A DNA stretch of 36,002 nt from Candidatus Coprenecus pullicola (GTDB lineage Bacteria > Bacteroidota > Bacteroidia > Bacteroidales > UBA932), in contig DVHR01000045.1 in NCBI GenBank assembly GCA_018711925.1, positions 1 through 36,002 of the forward strand, written 5' to 3'. Made by a program: the position numbers and the translations under genes. The notes beneath the pieces were generated by a model that did no database searches, had not been told where the DNA came from, and saw nothing but the letters and a program-made list of their open reading frames with translations. Positions 15,159 through 23,370 of the stretch are shown one piece after another. Within the stretch, counting starts at the first letter, position 1, and the number at the start of each line of letters is the position of its first letter.

Positions 15159-16421
15159 TCATTCGTAGCGCAGGCACTCTATCGGATCCAGCGCCGCCGC
15201 CCTGCGGGCCGGCACATACCCCGACAATATGCCCACCAGCATACACAGGACGACAGAAAGCAGCATCCAGAGCCACGGTATAACGAACGAGGATTCCATT
15301 ACTGCCGCAACGACATTGCCGACGATGATACCCAGAGCGATACCGATGACTCCTCCGGCCTCGCCTATGATGACCGATTCCAGCAGAAACTGGGACTGTA
15401 TCTTCCTGGAAGAGGCCCCGAGAGCTTTCCGGGTGCCTATCTCACGGGTCCTCTCCTTGACGGAAACCAGCATGATGTTCATCAGTCCCACAGCAGCACC
15501 GGTTATGGTGATGAGCCCTATTATCACTGCAGCGGCGGTAAGCGTCCCCATCATCGAGTCCAGTTCCTCCACCACCGCCTCGCTCCTGGTTATACGGAAA
15601 TCAGTATCGTCATACGGAGCAAGTCTTCTCACTGCACGGAACACCATCTCCGCTTCGGAGGCGGCCACGTCCGGAGAGACACCCTCTCCCGGCATTATCC
15701 CTATCGTAAAATCAGGCGAGGGCACCTGGAAATTGGCCATGGCACTTGTGTACGGTACCAGTATTCCGTCATCCATACCTCCGTCAGCCGTATTACCCAT
15801 TGTCCCGGCCACTCCGATTACGATATACGCCACTCCCTGGACATGGACAGTCCTACCCACAGCAGAGCTCTCCCCGAACAGGGAGCGGGCCACATTGCCT
15901 CCCAGCACGCAGTAGAAGCGGCCGCCTCCCACATCCTCCACCGTCAGGTCACGGCCCTCACTTATCTCCAGCATACTGTACCGTATATATTTCTCATCGG
16001 AAGCCACCACTTGCACGGTGGGGTTGGTCCTGCGCCTGCCTGACTCCGCCCTGACATTATCCGCCACCACTGTGTATATGGACACCGTTCCTGGCACCTT
16101 GTAATATTGCACGAACCGCTCTGCCTGAGCCCGGGATATCTGCCGGGGATTTCTTATCCTCCTCATGGACGATGATACGGAATACTGCGAGCGTATATTG
16201 ACGATCCCGGCGCCCATCCGCCCGTACGCATCCTGCAGAGTGGCGTCCATAGAATCCACCGCAGTAAGAATCCCCACAAGCGAAGTAATACCCAATGCTA
16301 TAATCGCGATAGTCAGTGATGCCCTGAGCCTGTTGGACTTGACGGCTCTCAGGGCCGTATCCGCATTCTCCTTGAACAATGCGACGCGCCTGCTCATGCG
16401 CCTTTCTTTTCTCCTCTTCAT
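15159..16421 (-). CDS. MacB/FtsX-type ABC transporter permease
   Basis: The 420-residue protein has one N-terminal transmembrane helix ('[21 protein letters not shown]'), a large periplasmic MacB_PCD domain and three C-terminal helices forming the FtsX domain ('[25 protein letters not shown]' region near 315-340; ends '[18 protein letters not shown]'). Proteins of this type work with a MacB-like ATPase in efflux or lipoprotein-type export, but no ATPase gene is adjacent here. ATG 16421 is used; an upstream TTG (16436) and a downstream ATG (16397) are alternatives. Substrate unknown. Confidence 0.88.
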   Translation of the reverse strand: MKRRKERRMSRRVALFKENADTALRAVKSNRLRASLTIAIIALGITSLVGILTAVDSMDATLQDAYGRMGAGIVNIRSQYSVSSSMRRIRNPRQISRAQAERFVQYYKVPGTVSIYTVVADNVRAESGRRRTNPTVQVVASDEKYIRYSMLEISEGRDLTVEDVGGGRFYCVLGGNVARSLFGESSAVGRTVHVQGVAYIVIGVAGTMGNTADGGMDDGILVPYTSAMANFQVPSPDFTIGIMPGEGVSPDVAASEAEMVFRAVRRLAPYDDTDFRITRSEAVVEELDSMMGTLTAAAVIIGLITITGAAVGLMNIMLVSVKERTREIGTRKALGASSRKIQSQFLLESVIIGEAGGVIGIALGIIVGNVVAAVMESSFVIPWLWMLLSVVLCMLVGILSGYVPARRAAALDPIECLRYE

Positions 16422-16474
16422 GACTTCCTCACTCAATTAATGACGTAAAAATAGGAATTTATCTCCGATTGACA

Positions 16475-16482
16475 TACCTTTG
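16475..16482 (+). promoter_or_regulatory. Promoter -7 element of rluB
   Basis: TACCTTTG matches TAnnTTTG, 27 bp before the rluB start. No clear TTTG is found at the expected -33 distance, so the assignment rests on the -7 element alone. Confidence 0.45.
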
Positions 16483-16509
16483 CGCGCAAATTTGAGAAAA
16501 TAATCACAT

Positions 16510-17643
16510 ATGAGACCACGCATTAAGAGACCTTCCACCCGGGACGGGCATGAAGGCCAGCTGAGAGAATTCAGCACAACCGACAGTACACCCCGCAGAG
16601 AGGGCAATCGACATCCAGATAGAAAATTATCCGCTGACAACAGAGCCGGACAGCAAAGAAGCCGCTCAGGGCATGACAACAGGGCCGCATATGCCGGCAG
16701 ACCGGAACGCGGCGTAAACAAAGCCGGGCGCAACAGCGGTTCTGGCAACAGCGGCAGGCCGGAACGCGGCAGAAAACCCGAGAGCGCCAAAAAGGCCGTA
16801 ACGGACAGACGTTCCGCCAACGGCAAGACAAGACCGGCCGTCAAAGACTTCCAGCATAAAGTGAGGACTACGCACAAACGGCAGCCGCAAGTACCCGTAC
16901 AGCCGGCCACAAAGGAAAATGACGGACTGGTGCGCCTCAACAAGTTCATAGCCAACTCGGGTATCTGCTCCCGCAGGGAGGCCGACGAGTACATCACTGC
17001 AGGACTGGTCACCGTCAACGGCAACGTGGTCACTGAACTGGGCGTCAAAGTCAGGCCCGAGGAGGACGAAGTACGATTCAACGGAGAACGGCTCCGCGGA
17101 GAGAAGAAAGTCTACGTGCTGCTCAACAAGCCCAAGGACTTTGTCACCACCACAAGCGATCCGCACGCCGAAAAGAATGTAATGCAGCTCATCAGCCGGG
17201 ACCTGTGCCCGGAGAGGATATTCCCGGTAGGACGTCTGGACCGGACCACCACTGGAGTCCTGCTGCTCACCAACGACGGAGAACTGGCAGAAAGACTGAC
17301 GCATCCCTCGTACCAGAAGAAAAAGATATATCAGGTTACCCTGGACAAGAACGTAAAACAGGAGGACATGAACAAGCTGGTGGAGGGCGTGTCCCTTGAG
17401 GACGGCCCAGCATACGCGGACGAGGTGGCCTACAACGGCGACGACCGCAGCGTGGTAGGCATAGAGATTCATTCCGGCAGAAACCGTATAGTCAGACGTA
17501 TGTTCGAGGCCCTCGGGTACAAGGTCCGCAAACTGGACCGCGTGTATTTCGCCGGTCTTACCAAGAAGAACCTGCGCCGCGGACAATGGAGATTCCTCAG
17601 TGACGAGGAGGCCACCATGCTCAAGCTCAACTTCTATGAGTAG
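16510..17643 (+). CDS. rluB: rRNA pseudouridine synthase, RluB/RsuA family
   Basis: The 377-residue protein is predicted to make pseudouridine in 23S rRNA. Residues 1 to about 138 form a disordered extension very rich in Arg, Gly, Ser and Lys ('AGRPERGVNKAGRNSGSGN'), probably an RNA-binding tail. An S4 domain follows (about 140-190, 'VRLNKFIANSGICSRREADE'), then the catalytic domain with the nucleophile D244 in GRLDRTTTGV (241-250). Long basic N-terminal extensions are common in Bacteroidota members. The stop codon overlaps the start of era by 8 bp. Confidence 0.92.
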   Translation: MRPRIKRPSTRDGHEGQLREFSTTDSTPRREGNRHPDRKLSADNRAGQQRSRSGHDNRAAYAGRPERGVNKAGRNSGSGNSGRPERGRKPESAKKAVTDRRSANGKTRPAVKDFQHKVRTTHKRQPQVPVQPATKENDGLVRLNKFIANSGICSRREADEYITAGLVTVNGNVVTELGVKVRPEEDEVRFNGERLRGEKKVYVLLNKPKDFVTTTSDPHAEKNVMQLISRDLCPERIFPVGRLDRTTTGVLLLTNDGELAERLTHPSYQKKKIYQVTLDKNVKQEDMNKLVEGVSLEDGPAYADEVAYNGDDRSVVGIEIHSGRNRIVRRMFEALGYKVRKLDRVYFAGLTKKNLRRGQWRFLSDEEATMLKLNFYE

Positions 17644-18520
17644 CATCAGACACCGCGCCGGATTCGTCAACATCATCGGCAACCCCAACGTGGGCAAATC
17701 CACACTTATGAACGCCCTCGTCGGCGAGAGGCTGTCCATCATCACATCCAAGGCCCAGACCACCCGGCACAGGATTATGGGAATAGTCAACGGAGATGAC
17801 TACCAGATAGTGTACTCCGACACCCCGGGCATCCTCAAGCCGGCCTATTCCCTGCAGGAGAGTATGATGGAGTACGTGGACACTGCCATCGGTGACGCCG
17901 ACATCATCCTGTACGTGACCGACGTCGTGGAAAAGGGCGACAAGAACCGCAAGTACGTGGACAGGCTGGCCAAAGTGACCTGTCCCGTACTCATAGTCAT
18001 CAACAAGATAGACCTGAGCGACCAGAATACCGTATCGGAACTGGCCGCGCAATGGGGCAAGGAGGTGCCTGACGCGGAGATATTCGCCGCCTCGGCCAAG
18101 GAGAAGTTCGGACTGGAACCGATATTCAGCCGTATACTTGAGTTGCTTCCCGAAGGAGAGCCGTGGTACGACAAGGACTTCTTCACCGACCGCAATCTGC
18201 GCTTTTTCGCCTCGGAGATCATCCGCGAGAAGATACTCACCAACTACGACAAGGAGATTCCGTACTGCACCGAAGTCGCCATCGAGGAGTTCAGGGAAAA
18301 TGCAGACCGCTACGACATCAGGGCCGTAATCAACGTCATGCGCGACTCTCAGAAAGGCATCCTGATAGGCTCACGCGGCTCGGCTCTGAAACGTATCGGC
18401 ACTCAGGCCCGCATCGACATGGAGGACTTTTTCCAAAAGAAAGTATTCCTCCAGCTCTACGTGAAAGTAGACCCGCACTGGCGCGACGACAAGCGCAAGC
18501 TGGCCGCCTTCGGCTATTGA
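17636..18520 (+). CDS. era: GTPase Era
   Basis: The 294-residue GTPase is needed for 30S subunit maturation. G1 is GNPNVGKST, G3 is DTPG, G4 is NKID and G5 'ASAKEKFG', all in the N-terminal half. A C-terminal KH domain binds 16S rRNA ('IRAVINVMRDSQKGILIGSRG'). The ATG at 17636 was chosen because homology begins at 'RAGFVNIIGNPNVGKS'; the longer open frame from 17600 lies inside rluB. Translational coupling with rluB is likely. Confidence 0.95.
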   Translation: MSSIRHRAGFVNIIGNPNVGKSTLMNALVGERLSIITSKAQTTRHRIMGIVNGDDYQIVYSDTPGILKPAYSLQESMMEYVDTAIGDADIILYVTDVVEKGDKNRKYVDRLAKVTCPVLIVINKIDLSDQNTVSELAAQWGKEVPDAEIFAASAKEKFGLEPIFSRILELLPEGEPWYDKDFFTDRNLRFFASEIIREKILTNYDKEIPYCTEVAIEEFRENADRYDIRAVINVMRDSQKGILIGSRGSALKRIGTQARIDMEDFFQKKVFLQLYVKVDPHWRDDKRKLAAFGY

Positions 18521-18550
18521 CGTACCGGAGTATTTTTCCGAAATATTTTA

Positions 18551-18558
18551 TATTTTTG
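18551..18558 (+). promoter_or_regulatory. Promoter -7 element of parC
   Basis: TATTTTTG lies 22 bp before the parC start, in the 60-bp gap after era. A T-rich stretch (18531-18537) is near the expected -33 position but is not a clean TTTG. Confidence 0.5.
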
Positions 18559-18580
18559 CCGTCAGGTAAACACTAAAAAG

Positions 18581-21481
18581 ATGAGCAGAGAAGACGAAGA
18601 AATCGATGAGCCGGTGTTGGAAGAGACCGGAGACCCCTCCGGATCCGGTAAATTCGACAAGGTCATTTCCGACGGCACTAAAAAATACAAACTCTCAGGT
18701 ATGTACCGGGAGTGGTTTCTGGATTATGCTTCGTACGTCATCCTGGAAAGAGCCGTCCCGCATATTGAGGACGGACTTAAACCAGTTCAGAGGAGGATTC
18801 TCCACGTAATGAAAATCATGGATGACGGCCGGCGCAACAAAGTGGCAAGTCTGGTCGGAGAGGCCATGAAATACCATCCACACGGTGACGCGTCCATCAA
18901 GGACGCTCTGGTACAGCTCGGACAGAAAGACCTGCTCATAGACTGCCAGGGCAACTGGGGCAACATCCTCACCGGAGACCCGGCCGCAGCAGGCAGGTAT
19001 ATCGAGGCCCGTCTGACGCCCTTCGCCAACGAAGTCCTGTTCAATCCCAAACTTACAAACTGGGTCAACTCCTACGACGGCCGTAACAAGGAGCCGGTCA
19101 ATCTGCCGGTGAAGTTTCCGCTGCTGCTTGCCCAGGGCTCCGAAGGTATCGCCGTAGGTCTGGCCTGCAAGATTCTGCCGCATAACTTCAACGAACTGAT
19201 AGACGCGTCCATAGCTGTCCTGCGCGGAGAAGATTTCTCACTTGAGCCTGATTTTCCTACCGGAGGATATGCAGACACGTCATCCTACAACCGGGGACTG
19301 CGCGGAGGCCGCGTAAGAGTGCGTGCCAATATACAGAAAGTCAATAAGAACACTCTGGTCATCTCTGAGATACCTTATGGCGTCACTACCGGGGACCTTA
19401 TAGACTCCATACTGAAAGCCAACGAAAAAGGGAAGATCAAGATACGCAAGATAGACGACAACACCGCAGAGCAGGCCGAGATAGTCATCCAGCTGTACAA
19501 CGACACCTCCCCGGACAAGACCATAGACGCCCTCTACGCCTGCACCGACTGCGAGATCAGTCTCTCGCCCAACACCTGCGTCATAAAGGACAAGAAGCCG
19601 CAGTTCCTGGGAGTGGACGACATTCTGCGCGACAACACCGAGCGCACCAAGGAACTGATACGCAAAGAACTGAAGATACGCCTGGAAGAAGTCGAGACCG
19701 AATGGCACTATACCTCGCTTGAGAAAATATTTTTCGAGAACAGGGTCTATAAAGTGCTGGAGAACGATGCCCGCACCTGGGAGAAACAGCTGGCAGAGGT
19801 CAAAGCTGCCATGCTGGAATTCCAGCACCTGCTGCGGAAGGAGATTACGGATGACGACATCCTGCGCCTGGTGGAGAAGCCCGTCAAGAAGATATCCAAG
19901 TTCGATATCAAGGCCGTGACCGACAAGATCAAGGCCATAGAGAAGAAAGAGGCCGAGCTGCGCTACAACCTGGAGCATCTGACAGAATACTGCATCAGCT
20001 ATTTTACCGCCCTAAAGGAAAAATACGGCAGTCTTCATCCACGCAGGACCAAAATCACCTCCTTCGAGAACATCGAGGTGTCCAAAGTCGTGGCCTCCAA
20101 CGCCAAGCTCTACATCAACCGCTCAGAAGGCTTCATCGGCACATCCGCCAAGAAGATTGAGGAGGCCGAATACATCTGCGACTGCTCCGACATAGACGAG
20201 ATCATCGTCTTCCTGAAGGACGGACGGTACACACTCCGCAAGATCACTGACAAGCAGTTCGTGGAGAAAAACATCATGCATGCGGCCGTGTTCAAGCGCG
20301 GAGACACCCGGACTGTCTACAATGCGATATACCGGGACGGAAAGGACGGCTACATGTACGCCAAGCGCTTCTCAGTGCCCAGCATCATCCGCGACCGCTG
20401 GTACGACCTCACCAAAGGCACTCCCGGATCTATGGTATTCTGGTTCACAGCCAACCCCAACGGAGAGGCCGAGACCGTAAAGATATACCTCCGCAACCGC
20501 CAGAAACTCAAAAAACTGATCCTGGATTTCGATTTCGCCGCACTGGCCATCAAGGGCCGAGGCTCGATGGGCAACATAGTCACCAAGCATCCGGTCCAGA
20601 AGATTCTTCTCAAAGCCTCCGGCATATCCACCATCGGCGGCAAGCAGATGTGGTTCGACCATGACATCGACCGTCTCAACGAGGACGGACGCGGAGAGCT
20701 GCTCGGTGAGTTCAGGGGCGACGAGCATATCCTGGCCATCTGCAGGGACGGCTCGTTCTATACCACGAGTCTGGACCTGAGCACCCGGTTCCAGGGCGAC
20801 CTGCTGAAAGTGGAGAAATTTGACCCTGAAAAGATATACACGGCCATATACTGGGACAAGGCCTCGGGCTACTACTACATCAAGCGTTTCTGTTTCGAAT
20901 TGAGCGACAACACCTCGCAGAATTTCATACCTGTCGATGACGGAGCCCGTCTGATAGACGTATCCGATGACCTCTGGCCGTCAGTCAAGATAGAATTCAT
21001 ACCCTCCGGAGCCAAGCCAAAGGATCCGGTTCTCGTCGACGCAGATGAGTTTATCGGTGTCAAGAGCTTCAGAGCAAAGGGCAAGAGAGCCGGAGAGAAG
21101 ATAGCCTCCATCGCGTTCGGTGAACCGCTGATTAAAGAAGCCGATGAAGAGGAAGAAGAACCGATATACTCCCTGGACATCCCTGAAGAGGACTCCGACA
21201 CTGAAAACCAGGCTGATTCCGACAGTACAACGGCTGCAACCGCAGTTGGAAGGACCTCCGGCCATCCTGCATCCGGACACTTGACCTTTGAAGACAACGG
21301 CCACAGAGCTACTTCAGCAGGTGACCGCATAGCCGGTGCAAAGGACAGTCATGACGGAAAGGACAGCCAGACCGATGACTCCGGTCACAGAGCCGGCGAA
21401 GTCGTCGAACTTAACATCGACCTTCCACAGCCCAACAGCAACACAGACTACCATGACGATGATGAACCCACCCTGTTTTAG
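18581..21481 (+). CDS. parC: DNA topoisomerase IV subunit A
   Basis: The 966-residue type IIA topoisomerase A subunit has the winged-helix/tower domain at about 40-480. It contains 'ILERAVPHIEDGLKPVQRRI', the quinolone-pocket region 'YHPHGDASIKDAL' (98-110) and the catalytic tyrosine Y140 in AAAGRYIEARLTPF. The C-terminal pinwheel region follows. No GyrA box (QRRGGKG) is present, which supports ParC over GyrA. The last 110 residues or so are a low-complexity acidic/His/Gly tail ending DDDEPTLF, beyond the usual domain. No parE is in the window. A 44-bp inverted repeat begins 9 bp after the stop. Confidence 0.92.
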   Translation: MSREDEEIDEPVLEETGDPSGSGKFDKVISDGTKKYKLSGMYREWFLDYASYVILERAVPHIEDGLKPVQRRILHVMKIMDDGRRNKVASLVGEAMKYHPHGDASIKDALVQLGQKDLLIDCQGNWGNILTGDPAAAGRYIEARLTPFANEVLFNPKLTNWVNSYDGRNKEPVNLPVKFPLLLAQGSEGIAVGLACKILPHNFNELIDASIAVLRGEDFSLEPDFPTGGYADTSSYNRGLRGGRVRVRANIQKVNKNTLVISEIPYGVTTGDLIDSILKANEKGKIKIRKIDDNTAEQAEIVIQLYNDTSPDKTIDALYACTDCEISLSPNTCVIKDKKPQFLGVDDILRDNTERTKELIRKELKIRLEEVETEWHYTSLEKIFFENRVYKVLENDARTWEKQLAEVKAAMLEFQHLLRKEITDDDILRLVEKPVKKISKFDIKAVTDKIKAIEKKEAELRYNLEHLTEYCISYFTALKEKYGSLHPRRTKITSFENIEVSKVVASNAKLYINRSEGFIGTSAKKIEEAEYICDCSDIDEIIVFLKDGRYTLRKITDKQFVEKNIMHAAVFKRGDTRTVYNAIYRDGKDGYMYAKRFSVPSIIRDRWYDLTKGTPGSMVFWFTANPNGEAETVKIYLRNRQKLKKLILDFDFAALAIKGRGSMGNIVTKHPVQKILLKASGISTIGGKQMWFDHDIDRLNEDGRGELLGEFRGDEHILAICRDGSFYTTSLDLSTRFQGDLLKVEKFDPEKIYTAIYWDKASGYYYIKRFCFELSDNTSQNFIPVDDGARLIDVSDDLWPSVKIEFIPSGAKPKDPVLVDADEFIGVKSFRAKGKRAGEKIASIAFGEPLIKEADEEEEEPIYSLDIPEEDSDTENQADSDSTTAATAVGRTSGHPASGHLTFEDNGHRATSAGDRIAGAKDSHDGKDSQTDDSGHRAGEVVELNIDLPQPNSNTDYHDDDEPTLF

Positions 21482-21489
21482 TAGCCCGA

Positions 21490-21533
21490 GGGGAAAGTGT
21501 ACCGTTTTTCCACAGATTCCGGGCACTTTCCGC
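21490..21533. repeat. 44-bp inverted repeat (parC 3' side)
   Basis: The left arm GGGGAAAGTG (21490-21499) and right arm CACTTTCCGC (21524-21533) flank a 24-nt core starting TACCGTTTTTCC. It is the same family as 94-349. The last two bases of the right arm deviate from perfect pairing. It begins 9 bp after the parC stop and has no T-run. Confidence 0.8.
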
Positions 21534-21595
21534 CAGGCTTTTCTCACCACCCCCATTGAGATGCCTCTACAAGCCACATCGACCGTCTTCTCTTC

Positions 21596-21639
21596 GGGGA
21601 AAGTGAACCATTTTCCAACAAAAACAGTACACTTTCCGG
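21596..21639. repeat. 44-bp inverted repeat abutting aroK
   Basis: The left arm is GGGGAAAGTG (21596-21605), the core is 24 nt, and the right arm CACTTTCCGG ends at 21639, one base before the aroK ATG. The ribosome-binding region of aroK is therefore made of the right arm. The rest of the interval (21534-21595) shows no gene or recognised signal. Confidence 0.8.
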
Positions 21640-21640
21640 T

Positions 21641-22138
21641 ATGATTATTTCCCTTATAGGTTTTATGGCAGCCGGCAAGACTACTATGGGCCGGGAACTT
21701 TCAGCCAGGCTGGGTGCGCCACTGATTGATACTGACGCGTACATCGAAGAAAGAGAGGGCAAGACCATCTCCGAGATTTTCGCGGCCGAAGGAGAGTCCG
21801 GTTTCCGCCGCATCGAGGCGGAATGCCTGGAGGACATCCTGGAAGAGCATATATCGCAGCATCCCGAGACTCTGGAAGACATGACGCGCTGCACGCTGGT
21901 ACTGTCCCTGGGCGGCGGCATCGTCACCACCCCGGGCTGCCGGGACCTGATATCCCGCTTCACCTGGTGCGTCTACGTAAAGGCCGACATAGACACCCTG
22001 TTTGACCGCCTTTCAAAAGATACAGGAGGCCGCACCCTACTTGAAAACCGTGGCGGCGTCCCCCTCCGTCAGGTCATCGAACGCCTCTACAAAGAACGTG
22101 AGCCATTCTACGAGGCCCTTGCCCGCACCACAGTCTGA
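21641..22138 (+). CDS. aroK: Shikimate kinase
   Basis: The 165-residue kinase phosphorylates shikimate at O3 in the chorismate pathway. The Walker A loop GFMAAGKTT is at 7-15, the shikimate-binding DTD at 30-32, the arginine in GFRRIEAE (54-61) and the glycine-rich LSLGGGIVTT loop are all present, and the lid arginine is in 'GGRTLLEN'. Length is normal. No promoter is recognisable in the repeat-filled gap after parC, so it may be read through from parC or rely on sequence in the repeats. Confidence 0.95.
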   Translation: MIISLIGFMAAGKTTMGRELSARLGAPLIDTDAYIEEREGKTISEIFAAEGESGFRRIEAECLEDILEEHISQHPETLEDMTRCTLVLSLGGGIVTTPGCRDLISRFTWCVYVKADIDTLFDRLSKDTGGRTLLENRGGVPLRQVIERLYKEREPFYEALARTTV

Positions 22139-22175
22139 CCCTTTCCCCACAAAGCACGCCTCACCCCGACAACAA

Positions 22176-23351
22176 TCATTTGAGTTTCAGCCAGGTCCAC
22201 TTGTGCCACAATGTCTCCAGAGGGCCCTGTCTGTGGCGTGACAGCCACCATCTGCTCAGCAGCACCTGCAGCAGGAATACGGCGATTCCGATGAGCAGGC
22301 TGACCGTGTATCCGCAGTACGGGGCGAGGTTGAGGCCGATGGGGAAATATATCAGCACTCCGATTACGGACTGGCAGATGTAGTTTGTCAGGCTCATCCG
22401 GCCATACCAGCGCAGGCCGGAAACTGTCTTGCGGAACCTGTCGCTGAATCTGTACGAGAGCACGAAGGCGGATACCAGCACGAGGGTGAAAGCCAGTTTC
22501 TGCCACATGTCGAGAGCCGTGCCTGCGGACTGGGCGGCTGTGCCCTGGGTCTGCATCGCCAGTTCCTTCAGGGTGTAGAGGGGAGCGAAAGCTGTCGCGG
22601 CTACTGCGAGGACCATCGTCCATGTACGGGTATTGTTCCCCTTGTCACTGAACATCTTCCGGCGTCCGAGCCAGTGCCCTAAAAGGAAAAGCCCGGCAGT
22701 CTGGACGAGGCGTCCGGCATTGACAGCCCAGAGAAGGCTGGCCTTCTGCCCCAAGGTGACGTTTCCTAAGAAAAATGCCCCCGGATCTCCTGCTTTCGTG
22801 TATTCGGCGGCCTCGGCGTACATTTCGGCTACGTGCAGGTCCGGCAGGGTGTGCCCGGGGTTGATCAGTGCGGCGATGCAGTGGAACCACTCTACGGGCT
22901 GGAGCAGGAAGATGACGGCGGTGATGAAGATGGCCCTGCCGCTCCAGTTGCGTGTGATCAGCAGCACGATGCTGACCACCGCGAAAAGCATAAGTACATC
23001 GCCCGCGGGAAAGAATGCCGCGTTGAGTGTCGCGAACACGGCCAGCATCAGCATCCTCCACAGGAATCTCCAGCCAAAATCCTACCCTTCTCTTTTCTGC
23101 CTGTCATTCTGAAGGAAAAAGGTCAGGCCGAAGAGCAGGGCGAAAATGGCGTAGGCCTTCCCCGCGAAAAGGGAGAAAGTGCCGTCCAGCACTATCCGGT
23201 CGAGCATACCGAGCCATGCCGGTGGGTCCGTCGGATACACCGGGTAGATAAAATGCTCCAGGTTGTGGACCAGCACAATGGCCATAACCGCGAATCCCCT
23301 CAGAGCGTCCACCGACTCAATCCGGGCACAATTGTTCAAGGGCTGTTTCAT
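22176..23351 (-). pseudogene. DUF418 (YeiB-like) membrane protein with in-frame amber codon
   Basis: Two open segments in the same frame (23351-23082 and 23081-22176) make one 391-codon DUF418 protein if a single TAG at 23084-23082 is read through. The N-terminal part carries 'RIESVDALRGFAVMAIVLVHN' and the 'FALLFGLTFFLQ' helix. The stop falls after 'NDRQKREG'. The next residues, 'DFGWRFLWRMLMLAVFATLN', continue the family pattern exactly, without a frame change. The C-terminal half has the DUF418 core ('RWYGRMSLTNYICQS') and a normal end. DUF418 proteins are multi-pass membrane proteins of unknown, possibly transport, function. TAG ends several neighbouring genes normally, so this is not a recoded genetic code. 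A sequencing error is possible. Confidence 0.8.
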
Positions 23352-23358
23352 AATTTTG

Positions 23359-23366
23359 CAAAGATA
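23359..23366 (-). promoter_or_regulatory. Promoter -7 element of the DUF418 gene
   Basis: TATCTTTG on the minus strand ends 7 bp before the ATG at 23351, so the transcript would be nearly leaderless. The -33 region would lie inside the end of the helicase gene and shows no clear TTTG. Confidence 0.5.
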
Positions 23367-23370
23367 ATCA

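Noticed and set aside
16666..17790. Long minus-strand frame of 374 codons
   Set aside because: It is antisense to rluB/era, both strongly supported; no family signature in the antisense product.
23082..23084. TAG recoded as a sense codon in this organism
   Set aside because: TAG ends rluB, tonB and parC at expected positions, so general reassignment is not supported.
23054..23351. Frameshift in the DUF418 gene
   Set aside because: Both parts are in the same frame (392 triplets from start to stop); the break is a nonsense codon, not an indel.
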